From the NCBI RefSeq assembly GCF_904849725.1, contig NC_058521.1, forward strand, positions 565,274,176 through 565,338,175: a stretch of 64,000 nt of DNA. The letters run 5' to 3'. Below, piece after piece: positions 36,944 through 49,761 of the stretch. Origin of the DNA: Hordeum vulgare subsp. vulgare (lineage: Eukaryota; Streptophyta; Magnoliopsida; Poales; Poaceae). The notes beneath the pieces were generated by a model. That model searched no databases, was not told where the DNA came from, and saw only the letters and a program-made list of their open reading frames with translations. Every line of letters starts with the position of its first letter. The first letter of the stretch is position 1. Position numbers and translations under genes: made by a program.

Positions 36944-37920
36944 ATGGCGTATGAAGCTAGACTTGTAACCTCCGGACCAATGACCCAGCTAGAGGCTGAA
37001 ATATGGATTCCGAACATGGAGAACCACTTTGGGAGCAATTTGATTTCATGGAAATATGAAGTGGCACACGCTCTTCAGTACTTTACACAAAGTGCTGCTA
37101 TCTGGTGGAAAATGCATCATGCCATACAAGGATTTAGTGGAGCAGAAACCTGGGACGAATTCAAGAAGACTCTGTTAAGATCACGTCGCATTCATAAGTG
37201 CTATGATAACCCGATGAAGAAGCCTTGTGAATGCAAGATCTGTGGAGAAATAGGACACACCCAGGAAGAACACAAGGATGGATGCCCTCATTGTGAAGAA
37301 AATCACCCAGCGGAGGAATGCCAACTAGTCAGGTGACTTGTTTCTTGTGTGAAGGAACCACCCACTACCCAGCTCAGTGTCATATTTACCCCAAGGTGCA
37401 ACAAGTTGTCAAGCAGCAGAAAGAAGCAATGGAGGAAACCCTCAAAAAGAAGATTCTAGAGGAACCCGTGATGAAGGAAAATATGGAAGACCTTGATGGA
37501 CAAAGCCTAACCAGATTTTTCTCTAATGCGTGCTACTCATGTGGAGAAGAAGGACATTTTTCACAGGAGTGCATGAAGGAAAGCCAAGAGTGTGTGGGAG
37601 ACTTCCCGACAGAAAAATTAGAGTTTGATCCACATGAAATATAAGAACTGGCAACAATAAAGAAGTCCAGAAAGAAGAGAAAGTACACGAGGAAGAGCCA
37701 AATCCTCGCAGATAAGGACCTGGGTCACATCCCATGTTTTAAATGCAAGACCTTAGGTCACTATGCCAATATGTGCCCAACAAGTAAGCAGGAAACCAAA
37801 GGAGCAAAAACAAACACCAAGAAGCCTCGAGACTGGTCGGAAGTCATTTGTTTTCGTTGCAAGGAAGCAGGACATTATGCTACTAAATGTCCAGAGGGGA
37901 AGAAAGCTAAAATGGAGTAG
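36944..37920 (+). pseudogene. gag: Element H gag-like gene with five or six zinc knuckles, broken
   Basis: The N-terminal part resembles a retrotransposon gag core (SAAIWWKMHHAIQGF, WDEFKKTLLRSRRI). It is followed by a series of CCHC-like knuckles: CKICGEIGHTQEEH, CPHCEENHPAEEC, CFLCEGTTHYPAQC, CYSCGEEGHFSQEC, CFKCKTLGHYANMC and CFRCKEAGHYATKC. Most gag proteins have one or two. A shift near 37325 moves from the first to the second frame, and a TAA at 37642-37644 interrupts the second before the last two knuckles; the end is TAG at 37918-37920. Gag binds element RNA during packaging. No protease, reverse transcriptase or integrase follows, so the element is non-autonomous. Confidence 0.8.
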
Positions 37921-39271
37921 TTAAGTTTTGGCAATGGCAATAAGTGTAACATGAAGCACTCTTGTTTTCATGAGATTATGGAGTTGAATTTTGTAATGTA
38001 AGACTTAGAGATTGTAATAACTTCATGGATCAATGGAATTTATTTTGTCATGATTTCCTATGTTGAATTGTATGAGTTGTTTCTCTACGAACCAAGATCT
38101 CTGACCATTTTCGAGGATATGAGAAAATATGGTCTACACAGGCATGAGTATAATTTATTTTAAGTGTGGTAGTAATCGGTAAAACCACAGGATCCAAGGA
38201 AATCGAATGTACCCTGCATACCAAGGAGCCAAATCCACTGAATACAGTTGAAGGAAATGTTGGACCATATCAAACTATGTGGGTGACAACATTTGTAACC
38301 AAGTACTTTTGAAGTGAATTTTCGATAATAGAATGAGGATCAAATTAAGGGATTATTATGAGGAACAAATACCTAAGGATAAACAGACCAATGAAAAGGA
38401 AAATGAGTTCAAGGAATACAACCGGTACCAAGGATGCATCCCAAGATTTTCATAAAGATTGCCCCAAGAGCATGAAGGAATAAGCTATGATGGATTAGCA
38501 AACGTTTTCTTAGGATCATACAAAAACCTAAGAGTGGTGAAGAACACGATAGATGTTTGTTCAACTTGCAAAATCATTGGATTTATCCGAACTTCGTTCG
38601 TGAACAAGAGAAATTCTGCAACGCTTGTGAGGATGCCCGAGTGTTAGAATACGAGATTCGCTAAACGTTATACAGAGTAATGATTTGGGTGCGGAATGGC
38701 TTGGCCACCATGATGACTTACGCTTATCATTCTCTTGCTATTCGGCATGGTAAATCTGAGAGACTCACCCATAGTGAGAGACGACGTTCTTTGAAGCTTT
38801 TGTTTAAACCTTAGAATGGTATGATGCAAGCCCATGTACATGGCAATTGTTGTCACGCGTAGGAAATTTTACGGTGAGGATGAAGTCAAGACCCTTCTCA
38901 CCGCAGGATAACCACAAATGGTAGACCACCATGAGAATCATTGATTTCTTATTTAGGATGGTCATGAGACTTGTCAGTTAAGAAGACCAAGTGACGGAAG
39001 AAACTTATATCAACGAAAGAACACTCGATTTTGATGGAAAGATTATGAATGTAATGGAAGATCATCACCAAAGGAGTTACCATGAAGAATGTGAGGAGCC
39101 AGATGCCAAAAGGAATTGTTAAAATTTTGAGGGATGAGTAACTCTCATTTAAGTGTGGTAGCACCCCACTTTGCAGGACAATGGATTTGTTAGAAGACCC
39201 CCAAACCCTAACCTTTTCTTTCTAGCCTCTTCAAATCTCGAGGACGAGATTCATTTTGAGTGTGGTAGGTT
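37921..39271 (+). other. Element H 3' internal region, non-coding
   Basis: AT-rich sequence without a supported gene. The final stretch (AATCTCGAGGACGAGATTCA, 39231-39252) is closely matched just before the 3' LTR of element J (about 49724-49743). This indicates shared signals and a common origin. The plus-strand primer region GAGTGTGGTAGG is less purine-rich than in J. Confidence 0.75.
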
Positions 39272-40407
39272 TGTAACATCCAAAATTTTGGAATGTTAAA
39301 ATATTTACTAGATTGATTGATTGTTTGAATGATTGTTTGAAATTGAGTGAGATTTGAAACTTTTGAAACTTTAAAAGTGAGAGGGAATAAAATGACTTTC
39401 CCAATTCCTTATGAATCCAATTTCAGCCAATCCAAATCACTTAGAGAAGATAACATGACTTCTTCAAAATAAAGGATTTGGAAAAAAAAGTGGTTTGTGA
39501 AAATTATTCCTTTTGCAATCTATTTCATATTTAGTAATATTTAAAAGTTTAATTGAATTCAAATCCCCTTGCCCAAATTCAAAATCTTGAGAGGAGCAAT
39601 ATGACGCTCCAAACTAGGGGCCATTTTAATTATATTTGAACTTATGGAACTCACAAGACTATTTTGAAAATATTTCATATTATGTTTCAAAAGAAATTTT
39701 TGAAGTGGTTTTCAAATTTATTTTTCTCCAAAAATAAAATACATGGAAAATAGAGTAAAATGATTCCCTTCAATATAAAAATGGAGAGAAATTGATTTGA
39801 ATCCATTTTGGTATTTTCAAAATGATTTCTTTGCGTTTTATTTAAATCAGTAGCACTATTTGAATTATTAGAATTTGTTAGATTTTTGTTTGGCCTTGAA
39901 AATATGTTCATCTCATAGGAAAACTTTTTTCTACAAATTTTGATATATAATTTGCCTATACAAAAGTATTATATATTTTCTTTTATTTAGTTTCCTTTTC
40001 TGTTTTACGTGTAAAAGGAAAAAGTATTTTTTAGAAGGAAACATCGTGGCCCATTGGAATAGTGCAGCCCACGGATTCCCGGCCAGATCCGAATCCCGTG
40101 TGGGATCGGCCACCGATCCTTTCCCTCTTGCCCCCGCTCAGTGACGCGTGCACCCCACGCCAGACCGAATCCACCCCACGGTCATCTCTTTCCTTCTCCC
40201 TCCTCCTTCCTTCCTACCACACCAGAGTAGATCGGATCCGATCGGATCCGTCGATTCCCTGCCGTGTTGAAGCTCCCGAGCCCCCTATAAAACCCCCCAC
40301 CACCGCACCCCATTTCCCCCCTAAACCGGCCCTCCCTCGCCTCCACGCCACTGCCACGACTCGCCGCTGTTTGACAAAGGGACGAAGCTCCCTGGGCATT
40401 GAGCCGC
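39272..40407 (+). repeat. Element H 3' LTR, 5' part, cut by element I
   Basis: Begins TGTAACATCCAAAATT after the 3' internal region. A TATAAAA box lies at 40286-40292 in a GC-rich promoter stretch. It stops at 40407, where the minus-strand element I begins. The final part of this LTR is found at about 58400-58622 beyond element I. Confidence 0.85.
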
Positions 40408-41793
40408 TGATAACCCAGAAGTATAGGGGATCGCAATAGTTTTCGAGGGTAGAGTATTCAACCCAAATTTACTGATTCGACTCAAGGCGAAGCCAAAGAA
40501 TATTCTCAAGTATTAGCAGTTGAGTTGTCAATTCAACCACACCTGAAAGATTTAGTATCTGCAGCAAAGTATCAGTAGCAAAGTAGGGTGATAGCAGCAG
40601 TAGCAACAGTGTAACAGTAGCAGCAGTGACAACGGTAGCAGCAAAGTAACATAGCAAGGACCAGTAGGAAAAGACTCGTAGGCATTGGATTGGTGATGGA
40701 TGATTATGCCGGATGTGATTCATCATGCAACAGTTATAACACGGAGAGATAAGTAACTAGCTCCAGTTCATCAATCTAATGTAGGCATGTATTCCGTATG
40801 TAATCATACGTGCTTAGGGAAAAGAACTTGCATGACATCTATTGGTCATCCCTTCTGTGGCAGCGGGGTCCTAATGGAAACTACGGGATATTAAGGTTCT
40901 CCTTTTAATAAAGAACCGGACCAACGCATTAACACTTGGTGAATACATGAACTCCTCATACTATGGTCATCTTCGGGAGTGGTTCCGGCTATTGTCACTC
41001 CGGGGTTGCTGGGTCATAACACATAGTAGGTGACTACAACTTGCAAGATAGGATCTAAACCACACATATATTGGCGACAACATAATAGGTTCAGATCTGA
41101 AATCATGGCACTCGGGCCCTAGTGACAAACATTAAGCATGGCAAAGTAGTAGCAACATCAATCTCAGAACATAGTGGATACTAGGGATCAATCCCCGTCA
41201 AAACTACCTCGATTACATGATAGATCTCATCCAACCCATCACCGTCCAGCAAGCCTACGAATAGATTACTCACGAACGGTGAAGAGCATCATGGAATTGG
41301 CGATGAAGGAAGGTTGATGATGACGATGGCGACGATCTCCCCTCTCCGAAGCCCAAAACGGACTCCAGATCTGCCCTCCAGATGAAGAACAGGAGGTGGC
41401 GCCGCCTCCGTATCGTAAAACGCGATGAACTCTTCTCCTTGTTTTTTTTCTGGGTGAGACAGACTAAATAGAGCTGAGGTTGGAGGCAGTGGAGCGTCGT
41501 GGGCTCCACAAGCCTGCCAGGCGCGGCTAGGGGGGCCGCGCCTGGTGGGCTTGTGGGCTCACGGCTCCACTTCCTCCGTTGATTCTTGCGCCAGTGTTTT
41601 TCATAAATTCCAGAAAAATTCTCCATAAATTTTCAGGTCATTTCGAGAACTTTTATTTCTACGCAAAAACAACACCATGGCAATTCTGCTGAAAACAACG
41701 TTAGTCCGGGTTAGTTCCATTAAAATCATGCAAATTAGAGTCCAAAACAAGGGCAAAAGAGTTCGGAAAAGTAGATACGACTGAGACGTATCA
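40408..41793 (-). repeat. 3' LTR of element I
   Basis: On the minus strand it starts TGATACGTCTCAGTCG at 41793 and ends CTTCTGGGTTATCA at 40408, 1386 bp with TG...CA ends. A strong hairpin lies at about 41500-41560 with a perfect 11-bp inner stem (41517-41527 with 41535-41545). A TATTTAG-like box lies on the minus strand near 41466-41472. CAG/CAA/GTA trinucleotide runs lie at 40590-40650. Confidence 0.9.
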
Positions 41794-42427
41794 ACTCCCC
41801 CAAGCTTAAAGCCTTGCTTGTCCTCAAGCAATTCAGTTGACAAACTGAAAGAGACAAAAGAAAGACTTTGACGAACTCTGTTTGATCTTGTTGTTGCAAC
41901 TATGTGTAACTCATATCCAGAGTTTCAGCAAGATCACAAGCAAACCACATAAGCAAATGACATCTAGGTCTCACGGTAAACTCATATCAAAGGCATAATC
42001 AACTAGCGAGCAAATAATAATAAGTCTCAAACGTCAACACTTCAATCAAAACAATCATGAAGTAGTACGAACAGATGGTATCTCGCTAGCTCTTTCTGAG
42101 ACCGCAAAACGTAAATGCAAAGCACCTTCAAATACCAAGGGCTGACTAAACATTGTAATTCATGGCAAACAAGATCCAGTCACAGTCATACTCAATCACA
42201 GTTAAAAGCAAAGCATAAAAATGACAGAGGTGCTCTCTAATTGGTGCTTTTATAAGAGGAGGATGACTCAACATGAACATAAATAGACAGGCCCTTCACA
42301 GAGGGAAGCATTGATTTGCACACGTGCCACAGCTCAAGCTTTGAAAACAGAGATAATAATTTTGGGTGGCATGCTTTCATTGTCAACGCAATGACTAAGA
42401 GTTCTCACCATCTTCCACGCTACACAT
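41794..42427 (-). other. Element I 3' internal region, left of element J
   Basis: The minus strand reads AAGCTTGGGGGAGT directly before the LTR (41794-41808), the polypurine primer. The rest is AT-rich with no supported gene. It continues at 52435 beyond element J. Confidence 0.8.
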
Positions 42428-42432
42428 GCTAT
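42428..42432. other. Target-site duplication of element J, left copy
   Basis: GCTAT directly before the 5' LTR of element J. It is identical to 52430-52434 after the 3' LTR, the normal 5-bp duplication made by integrase. Confidence 0.95.
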
Positions 42433-44793
42433 TGTAACATCCCAATTTTCCTAAATTCGGATGTTAATAGATCATTCATATGCATCTCATATTTTCCAAT
42501 GCATTTTTTGTTCTTCTGAAATTCTATTCATATTGCAACTACGGGTAATTTATTGGAGTGGAGATAATATGACTTCTCCCGTGTCAAATAAAAGTGCATA
42601 ATGTTTAGAATGTTATTTGGAGTTGTCCGATTTAGTTTTGCAAATTTTTATAAACTCCGAATGATTTTTAGTTGAGTTTTTTTTAAAAAGCTCGTTGTGC
42701 GTCCTATTGCATAAAAACTTTTAAAAAAATATTGCATTAGGTGGAACTAGCTGGCCAGGCCGAGCCAAAGGCTCAGCCCAGCCAGCACACCACGAGCATC
42801 CCAGCGCACACGTTAGTTGAAACCGAGACCGAGCCAGGGAAGAGCTCCTGTTGGCCAGGTGGAGATATCCCAGAGACCGAAGCCCTTCGCCCGAGAGCCG
42901 CTACTGCCACGATTTCGATCTGCCACCGCGCCCCATCTCACCGAGGAACCCACCACAGAGCAACACCGGAGCACCACCGAAGTTCGTCCGTGTTCGCTGG
43001 AGTTCGCGGAGCCGCCATCACCGGAGTTTGTCCGACCGCCACCGGAGAAGCACCACCGGAGGCACCACGCCGAGACCAACCCGTTTTTCCCCGCTGTTCG
43101 TGGTGAGAACGCACGCACGAGGCGATTCATCAAACCCTGATGAACAGCTTCTGGGCGAATAAAATCTGTTTTTAGCTGTGTCAGATTCTCGGTATAATTT
43201 TGAAACGCGTTTATCTTTTTACTCGTAACTCCGATTCAGGAAATTCTTTTTCCTGTGATCTCGTACCACATGCCATATTTTGTTAAATCAGATTTATTTT
43301 AGACGTACCACATGCCATATTTTGCAAACCGTTCATCCGGTTTAGTTGATTCTTTTTGCGTTGTCATCGTATCAGCATGTAGATGATTTTATAACTGCTG
43401 CCATGCTATTTATGCTTTGGTTTTAAATAAGTTGTTTTATTGCCGATGGTTTTATTTGGTGTTATGTGATTGTGATGATTGATTGGTGTGATTGTTTGCA
43501 ACGTGTAGATTGTGCGAAGTGCGACGCAAACTATTGTCAGGAGTGTGACTTTCTGAACCAGAATCAAGGCAAGTTACATGTTGATCATCCTTTACCTATT
43601 ATTTTCTATGCATGTAGTATTATATCACCCTATGAAAATTATGCATGTATAGGAATATTATTATTATTGCTATGCTATTGAGATATATCCCCTTGTCATG
43701 AAGATCGTGGTATTTGTAATTTTGCTGTGCTATGTAGACGGGGATTGGTTCCTGTATTCATTGAGATTATGTGAGGATTACTACAACATAAGTTTGAGTA
43801 GTAATTAAGGATTTAATTCACCTCTCGGCGGATATGGTATTGTTGGGTGGTTTCAAGAACATCATGGTATCAACCCTCTGAATGTAAGTGGATGCCGCCC
43901 AGGTTCAAAAAGATCAAACAGACTTAGTGACTAGTAGCTTCCTTGTGCGACCACTGGCTAATATGGGCTCTGGCTTAGTTGATCAGTCGTGGAAACCTTA
44001 CCCGGATGTGCGAGCTGATGTAGCTATGATAGGTGGGATGGGCCTCCTGTGGGACTAGGTGACTGCTTCTGAAAGACTTCATCTCAATCTTCGGGTTGGG
44101 TCCAGTGTGTACAGCGTACTAACCTCTGCAGAGTGTATAAACTAATCATGATTAGCCGTGTCCCCGGTTATGGACAATTTTGAGCAGCTAGGACATTACA
44201 GTTGTTGGATGATCTTGGCAGATGACACACTTAATAAAATTTGATGGGAAACTTAATAATGGTAATAGGTTGGAGTTGGAGATGCCAATTCAACCATATG
44301 TGAGTATTGTAGCAAACAAATTAAAACTTGACTATTAGGTAGCTATGAGGATAAAATCATCTTTGTGCAAAATAACCATCAACCTTTCTCTTGTTATACT
44401 ATGCATGTACATGTAGGTCTGTTATATTATTTTTCCTGTGTAACTTACCAATACATTCAAAGTATTGACCTATATGGCTGCAACGTATCATGTTGCAGGG
44501 TATTCAGACAAGGAGTAAGGTACCGTTAGGGTCGCGAGTCTTCACTCAACATCGCCAGTGGGCTATGATGGGACTCATCGTTATTATTCTGCTACTTTTC
44601 CGCCGTTTGATAGAATAAAGCTAGCTAAGTGCTATGCAAATTGTTATATTTTATAAATTCTGGATCATACGTTATAATAAATGATGCACTTGCTATTCTG
44701 GTTTTCATCTATATTGTATGTGCTAGCGAGTCGATCCAGGGACTAGCACAGTAAAGCACACAGACTCAAATCCTTTGAGGTTTGGTCGTTACA
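42433..44793 (+). repeat. 5' LTR of element J
   Basis: Begins TGTAACATCCCAATT and ends GGTCGTTACA, 2361 bp. It is about 307 bp shorter than the 3' LTR. The main difference is loss of an AT-rich segment of about 250 bp that the 3' LTR has at 50080-50330. In the 3' LTR that segment is flanked by the short direct repeat GGAACTAG / GGAAACTAG, so deletion between repeats is likely. Confidence 0.95.
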
Positions 44794-44795
44794 GA

Positions 44796-44807
44796 TGGTA
44801 TCAGAGC
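44796..44807 (+). other. Primer-binding site of element J
   Basis: TGGTATCAGAGC, two bases after the LTR end, complementary to the initiator Met-tRNA 3' end. A small stem (CTCAAA at 44765-44770 with TTTGAG at 44774-44779) lies just upstream. Confidence 0.92.
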
Positions 44808-45267
44808 AATGCGTTGACTGTAGGTCGTGATCCTAGAAAATGGATTAGAAAAGCCATAGGAGTGAAATTTTATTCTATTAACTTTGTCTACATCTTACTC
44901 TTTCATTAGACAACCACTCTAGTATCTTGACCAGCTTAAGTAGGAACTAGTGCTGAGACCACCACTTATCTTGTTTTATTTGTGCTATTAACGTGTTAGC
45001 GTATCTGTTTATGCCCGCTTTGTGGCATGACGATACTAGGTTGATTGCTTGATTGTTATTTTTGCTTGTTTGTTAAATTAGGATCTTGTCGGAATTATTC
45101 GACTATATATATAGATATGCTTGATTATTGTTATGCTTGTTTGTGTTATTGCTATGTTGTTTTGTTGCCTCATATATATTACCTTGATCATAATATGCAT
45201 ATGGGTAGAATATCTGTATTCCTCTAGACCTATTCTATCTATTTTCTTATCTATTCTTGCCCACCAG

Positions 45268-48200
45268 ATGCCGCCGAGACGTGAGCCTAGGGACAGGAAT
45301 GCAGGAGCAGGCAACAATGATGGCAATGGCAATGATGCACCGCAATATGTGCGGCAGATACTTGAGGGACAAGGACAGTTGATCCAGTTGCTTGCCCAGA
45401 GTTTGGCCAACAATAACAACAACAACCCACCGCCTCCGCCACCTATGGATATGCTTACTAGGTTCTTGAGGTTGAATCCTCAGAGGTTCTCGAGCAGCCC
45501 TGAACCCATTATGGCAGATGATTGGCTTCGTTCCATTGGTAGGAACCTGCAGACCATTGGATGCACAGATGCAGAGAGGGTGAGGTTTGCCTCACATCTA
45601 TTGGAGGGTCCTTCCGCAGCTTGGTGGGACAACTACTTGGTCACCTATCCCATTGATACTATCACATGGGTGCAATTTGAGGCAGCTTTCCGCGCCGCAC
45701 ATGTGTCTGCTGGCGCCATGAGTCTAAAGAAGGAGGAGTTTTGCAGCTTGCGTCAGGGAGGTCGCTCAGTTAATGAGTATGTGGAGGAGTTCAATAAACT
45801 TGCATGTTATGCTCCTAATGATGTTAATACTGATGCAGCTAGACAAGAGAAGTTCTTGGAGGGCCTGAATGATGATTTGGGAGTTCAGTTGACTGTGGCC
45901 ACTTCTGGTAATTATCAGGAGCTTGTTGATAAGGCTATTGTGCTTGAAGGAAAGCATCAGGCAATAGAGAACCGCAAGAGGAAGTATAGCAACAACAAGT
46001 TTAATTCAGGACCGCAGCAGAAGCCACGCACTTCATATCATCATCATGGAGGTAATGGACATCATCACCATGGAGGTAATGGTCATCATCATCATGGAGG
46101 TAATGGCCACAATCATAATGGCTACCATCATCATAATGGACACAAGGGCAACAATGGCAACGGTAATGGTAATGGTAATGGAGGTAATAATAACCAGAAC
46201 CGCCAGAATGTGCCAGTGCAGAGAGACCTTAATCAGGTCCAGTGCTTCAAGTGCAGAAAGATGAGCCACTACTCCAATGCATGCCCAGAGAGCAATAATG
46301 GTAATGGGAATTCTGGAGTCATCAAGCCAAACCCCTTTCAAAAGGGTCATGTTAACCACGTTAATGTGGAGGAGGTCTATAATGAGCCTGAGGCAGTGAT
46401 TGGTAAGTTTTTGATCAATTCAGTACCCGCTCTTGTTCTTTTTGATACTGGTGCATCACATTCATTTATTTTGAGGGTATTCGTTGATAAACATGGATTG
46501 CCAACCAAAACCCTTAGTATGCCTATTAGAGTGAGTTCCCCAGGAGCTGAGATGATAGCAGGTGTTGGTTGTCATCAGTTAAACGTGTCTATTAGGAAGC
46601 ATGAGTTCCCTACAGATTTGATCATATTGAAGTCTCAAGGTCTGGATATTATTTTGGGTATGGACTGGTTACAATTATATGAAGGAGTTATCGATTGTGC
46701 TAGTCGATCTATTTCTCTCAGTGCACCAGGAGGGAAGAGAATCAAATATGTATGTAAGTACCAACATAAGAGGATGCAGGTGAACTCTCTTAAGGGGGGT
46801 AGCCTGGAAGAGGTGCCAGTTGTGAAGGATTATCCAGATGTGTTTCCGGAGGAGTTGCCAGGTATGCCACCAGATAGAGATATTGAGTTTCTCATTGATT
46901 TGATTCCTGGTACTGGACCTATTGCAACGAGACTATACCGAATGCCTCCTCAAGAGTTGGAGGAATTGAAGAAGCAGTTGAGGGAGTTACAGGCACAAGG
47001 ATTTATTCGCCCAAGTTCATCACCTTGGGGAGCCCCTGTTTTGTTTGTTGAGAAGAAGGATGGGATCTTGAGGATGTGTGTTGATTATCATTCTCTGAAT
47101 GAGGTAACCATTAAGAATAAGTATCCTTTGCCTATGATAAATGATTTGTTCGACCAGTTGGAGGGAGCCACTGTGTTTTCTAAGATTGATCTTCGTTCTG
47201 GTTATCATCAATTAAAGATTCGTGAGCAAGATATTCCAAAGACTGCTTTCACTACGAGGTATGGGCTGTATGAGTATATTGTTATGTCATTTGGATTGAC
47301 TAATGCCCCAGCATACTTCATGAATATGATGAACAGGGTGTTTATGGAGTTCTTGGATAAATTTGTGGTTGTTTTCATTGATGATATATTGGTGTTCTCC
47401 AAGAATAAGCAAGAGCATGAAGTGCATCTGTGTTTGGTGTTGGAGAAACTGAGGGAGCACCAGTTGTATGCCAAGTTCAGCAAATGTGAGTTTTGGCTGG
47501 ATGAGGTAGCATTCATTGGCCATGTTATATCAGGTAATGGAGTTGCAGTTGATCCATCCAAGGTTGCTGTTGTTACAGAGTGGGAGACACCCACGTCAGT
47601 TGGTGAGATTCGCAGCTTTTTGGGCCTAGCAGGTTATTACAGAAGGTTTATTGAAAATTTCTCAAAGATTGCAAAGCCTATGACTGAATTGTTGAAGAAG
47701 GGGAATAAGTTTGTTTGGACTGATGATTGTGAAGCTAGCTTTCAGGAGCTGAAGCAGCGTTTAGTCACAGCACCAGTTTTAACTCTGTCAGATATACACA
47801 AAGACTTCCAGGTATATTGTGATGCTTCTCGTCTGGGACTTGGGAGTGTTTTGATGCAGGAAGGTAAAGTTGTTTCTTATGCTTCACGTCAGCTTAAGAA
47901 TCATGAGCATAATTATCCTACACATGATTTGGAGTTAGCCTCAGTTGTGCATGCATTGAAAACTTGGAGGCATTATCTCGTTGGTAATCATTGTGATATA
48001 TTTACTGATCATAAGAGCCCGAAGTACATATTTACTCAGAGGGAGTTGAACATCAGATAGAGGAGATGGTTGGAGCTTATTAAGGATTATGATTTGAATG
48101 TGCAGTATCATCCTGGTAAGGCTAATGTTGTTGCTGATGCATTAAGTCGTAGGAGCCATGCTAATGCAATTAATATTGAGGATATGCCACCGGAGTTATG

Positions 48201-49749
48201 TGAGCAGTTCAGAAATCTGAGATTGGATATGGTCCCTAGAGGCTATTTGGCTACACTTGAGGTAAGGCCTACCTTGCTTGACAGAATTAGAGAAGCTCAA
48301 AAGGATGATAAGTATATTGCTGAGATAAAGGAGAGTATCCTAAAAGGGAAGGCAAAAGATTTCCATGAGGATGAACATGGAACCATATGGTTTGAAAAGC
48401 GTATTTGTGTACCTCAGGATGCAGATATAAGGAAATTGATTCTTCAGGAGGCGCATGATTCACCTTATTCTATCCACCCAGGTAATACTATGATGTATTT
48501 GGATTTGAGGGAGAGATTTTGGTGGCCTAGCCTGAAGAGGGAAATTGCTGAGTATATCGCAGTATGTGATGTGTGCCAGAGAGTTAAAGCAGAGCATCAG
48601 AAACCAGCAGGTTTGTTACAACCATTGCCTATACCTGATTGGAAGTGGGATCAGATTGGTATGGATTTCATCACTGGATTACCCAGGACTCGATCAGGTT
48701 ATGATTCTATTTGGGTAGTTGTTGATCGTTTGACTAAAGTCGCTCACTTCATCCCGGTAAAGACTACCTATACCAGTGCTAAGCTAGCTAAGATTTATAT
48801 GTCCAGAATTGTCTGTCTGCATGGAGTTCCAAAGAAGGTAGTGTCTGATAGAGGTACTCAGTTCACTTCTAAATTTTGGCGTCAGTTGCATGAATCATTG
48901 GGTACTAGACTGGAGTTCAGTACAGTATTCCATCCACAGACAGATGGGCAGACTGAGAGGGTGAGTCAGATATTGGAGGATATGTTGAGAGCTTGTGCTT
49001 TGGACTACGGGTCCAGTTGGGATGATAACTTACCATATGCAGAGTTCTCATATAACAACAGTTAACAGGCTAGTTTGCAGATGGCACCGTTTGAGTTTCT
49101 GTATGGAAGGAAGTGCAAGACACCGTTGATGTGGGATGAGGTTGGAGAGCGTCAGTTCTTTGGACCAGACGTGATTAGAGATGCTGAGGAGAAAGTCAGG
49201 TTGGTTCGTGACAGCCTAAAGATAGCACAGTCCAGACAGAAGAGTTATGCAGATGCAAAGCGTGAGGAGGTGACATATGAGGTAGGAGACCGTGCATACC
49301 TTAGAGTTTCACCACTTCGTGGAATTAAGAGATTTCGAATCAAAGGTAAGTTAGCACCACGCTTTGTGGGGCCTTGCAAGATCTTGGAGCGTTGAGGAGA
49401 GGTAGCTTATCAGCTAGAGTTGCCAGAAGCTTTGTCAGGAGTTCATAATGTGTTTCACGTATCCCAGCTGAAGAAGTGTCATGCCGAGATGGCAGATGTT
49501 CCTTTGAGAGATACAGTGCCACTTGAGGCAATTCAGTTGGAGACTGACTTGACGTATGAGGAGAAGCCTATTAAGATTCTGGAGACAGTAGAGAGAGTTA
49601 CTCGCACCAAGACAATCAGGTTATGCAAAGTTCAGTGGGATCATCATACCGAAGAAGAGGCTACTTGGGAACGAGAGGAGGAGCTCAAGCAGGATCACCC
49701 ACACCTATTTGCTAGCCAACCCGAATCTCGAGGGCGAGATTCATCTTAA
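45268..49749 (+). pseudogene. gag-pol: Element J gag-pol polyprotein, three nonsense codons
   Basis: I place the start at MPPRREPRD (45268) because the upstream 49 codons of the open frame are hydrophobic and lack gag character. Order: gag core ([14 protein letters not shown]), a His/Gly/Asn-rich stretch (46033-46200), zinc knuckle [14 protein letters not shown], and protease FDTGASHSF (about residue 392). Reverse transcriptase follows ([19 protein letters not shown] near residue 703), then RNase H (VYCDAS), the HHCC zinc region and DDE integrase (GMDFITGLP, SDRGTQF), and a chromodomain-like C-terminus (VQWDHHTEEEATWE). Stops in the same frame: TAG 48058, TAA 49063, TGA 49393. No frameshift is visible in about 1490 codons, so inactivation is recent or mild. 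The chromodomain type normally guides insertion to particular chromatin. Confidence 0.95.
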
Positions 49750-49761
49750 GGGGGTTAGGTT
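49748..49761 (+). other. Polypurine tract of element J
   Basis: AAGGGGGTTAGG directly before the 3' LTR at 49762 is the plus-strand primer. The gag-pol frame ends at 49749, so coding sequence and primer nearly touch. Confidence 0.85.
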
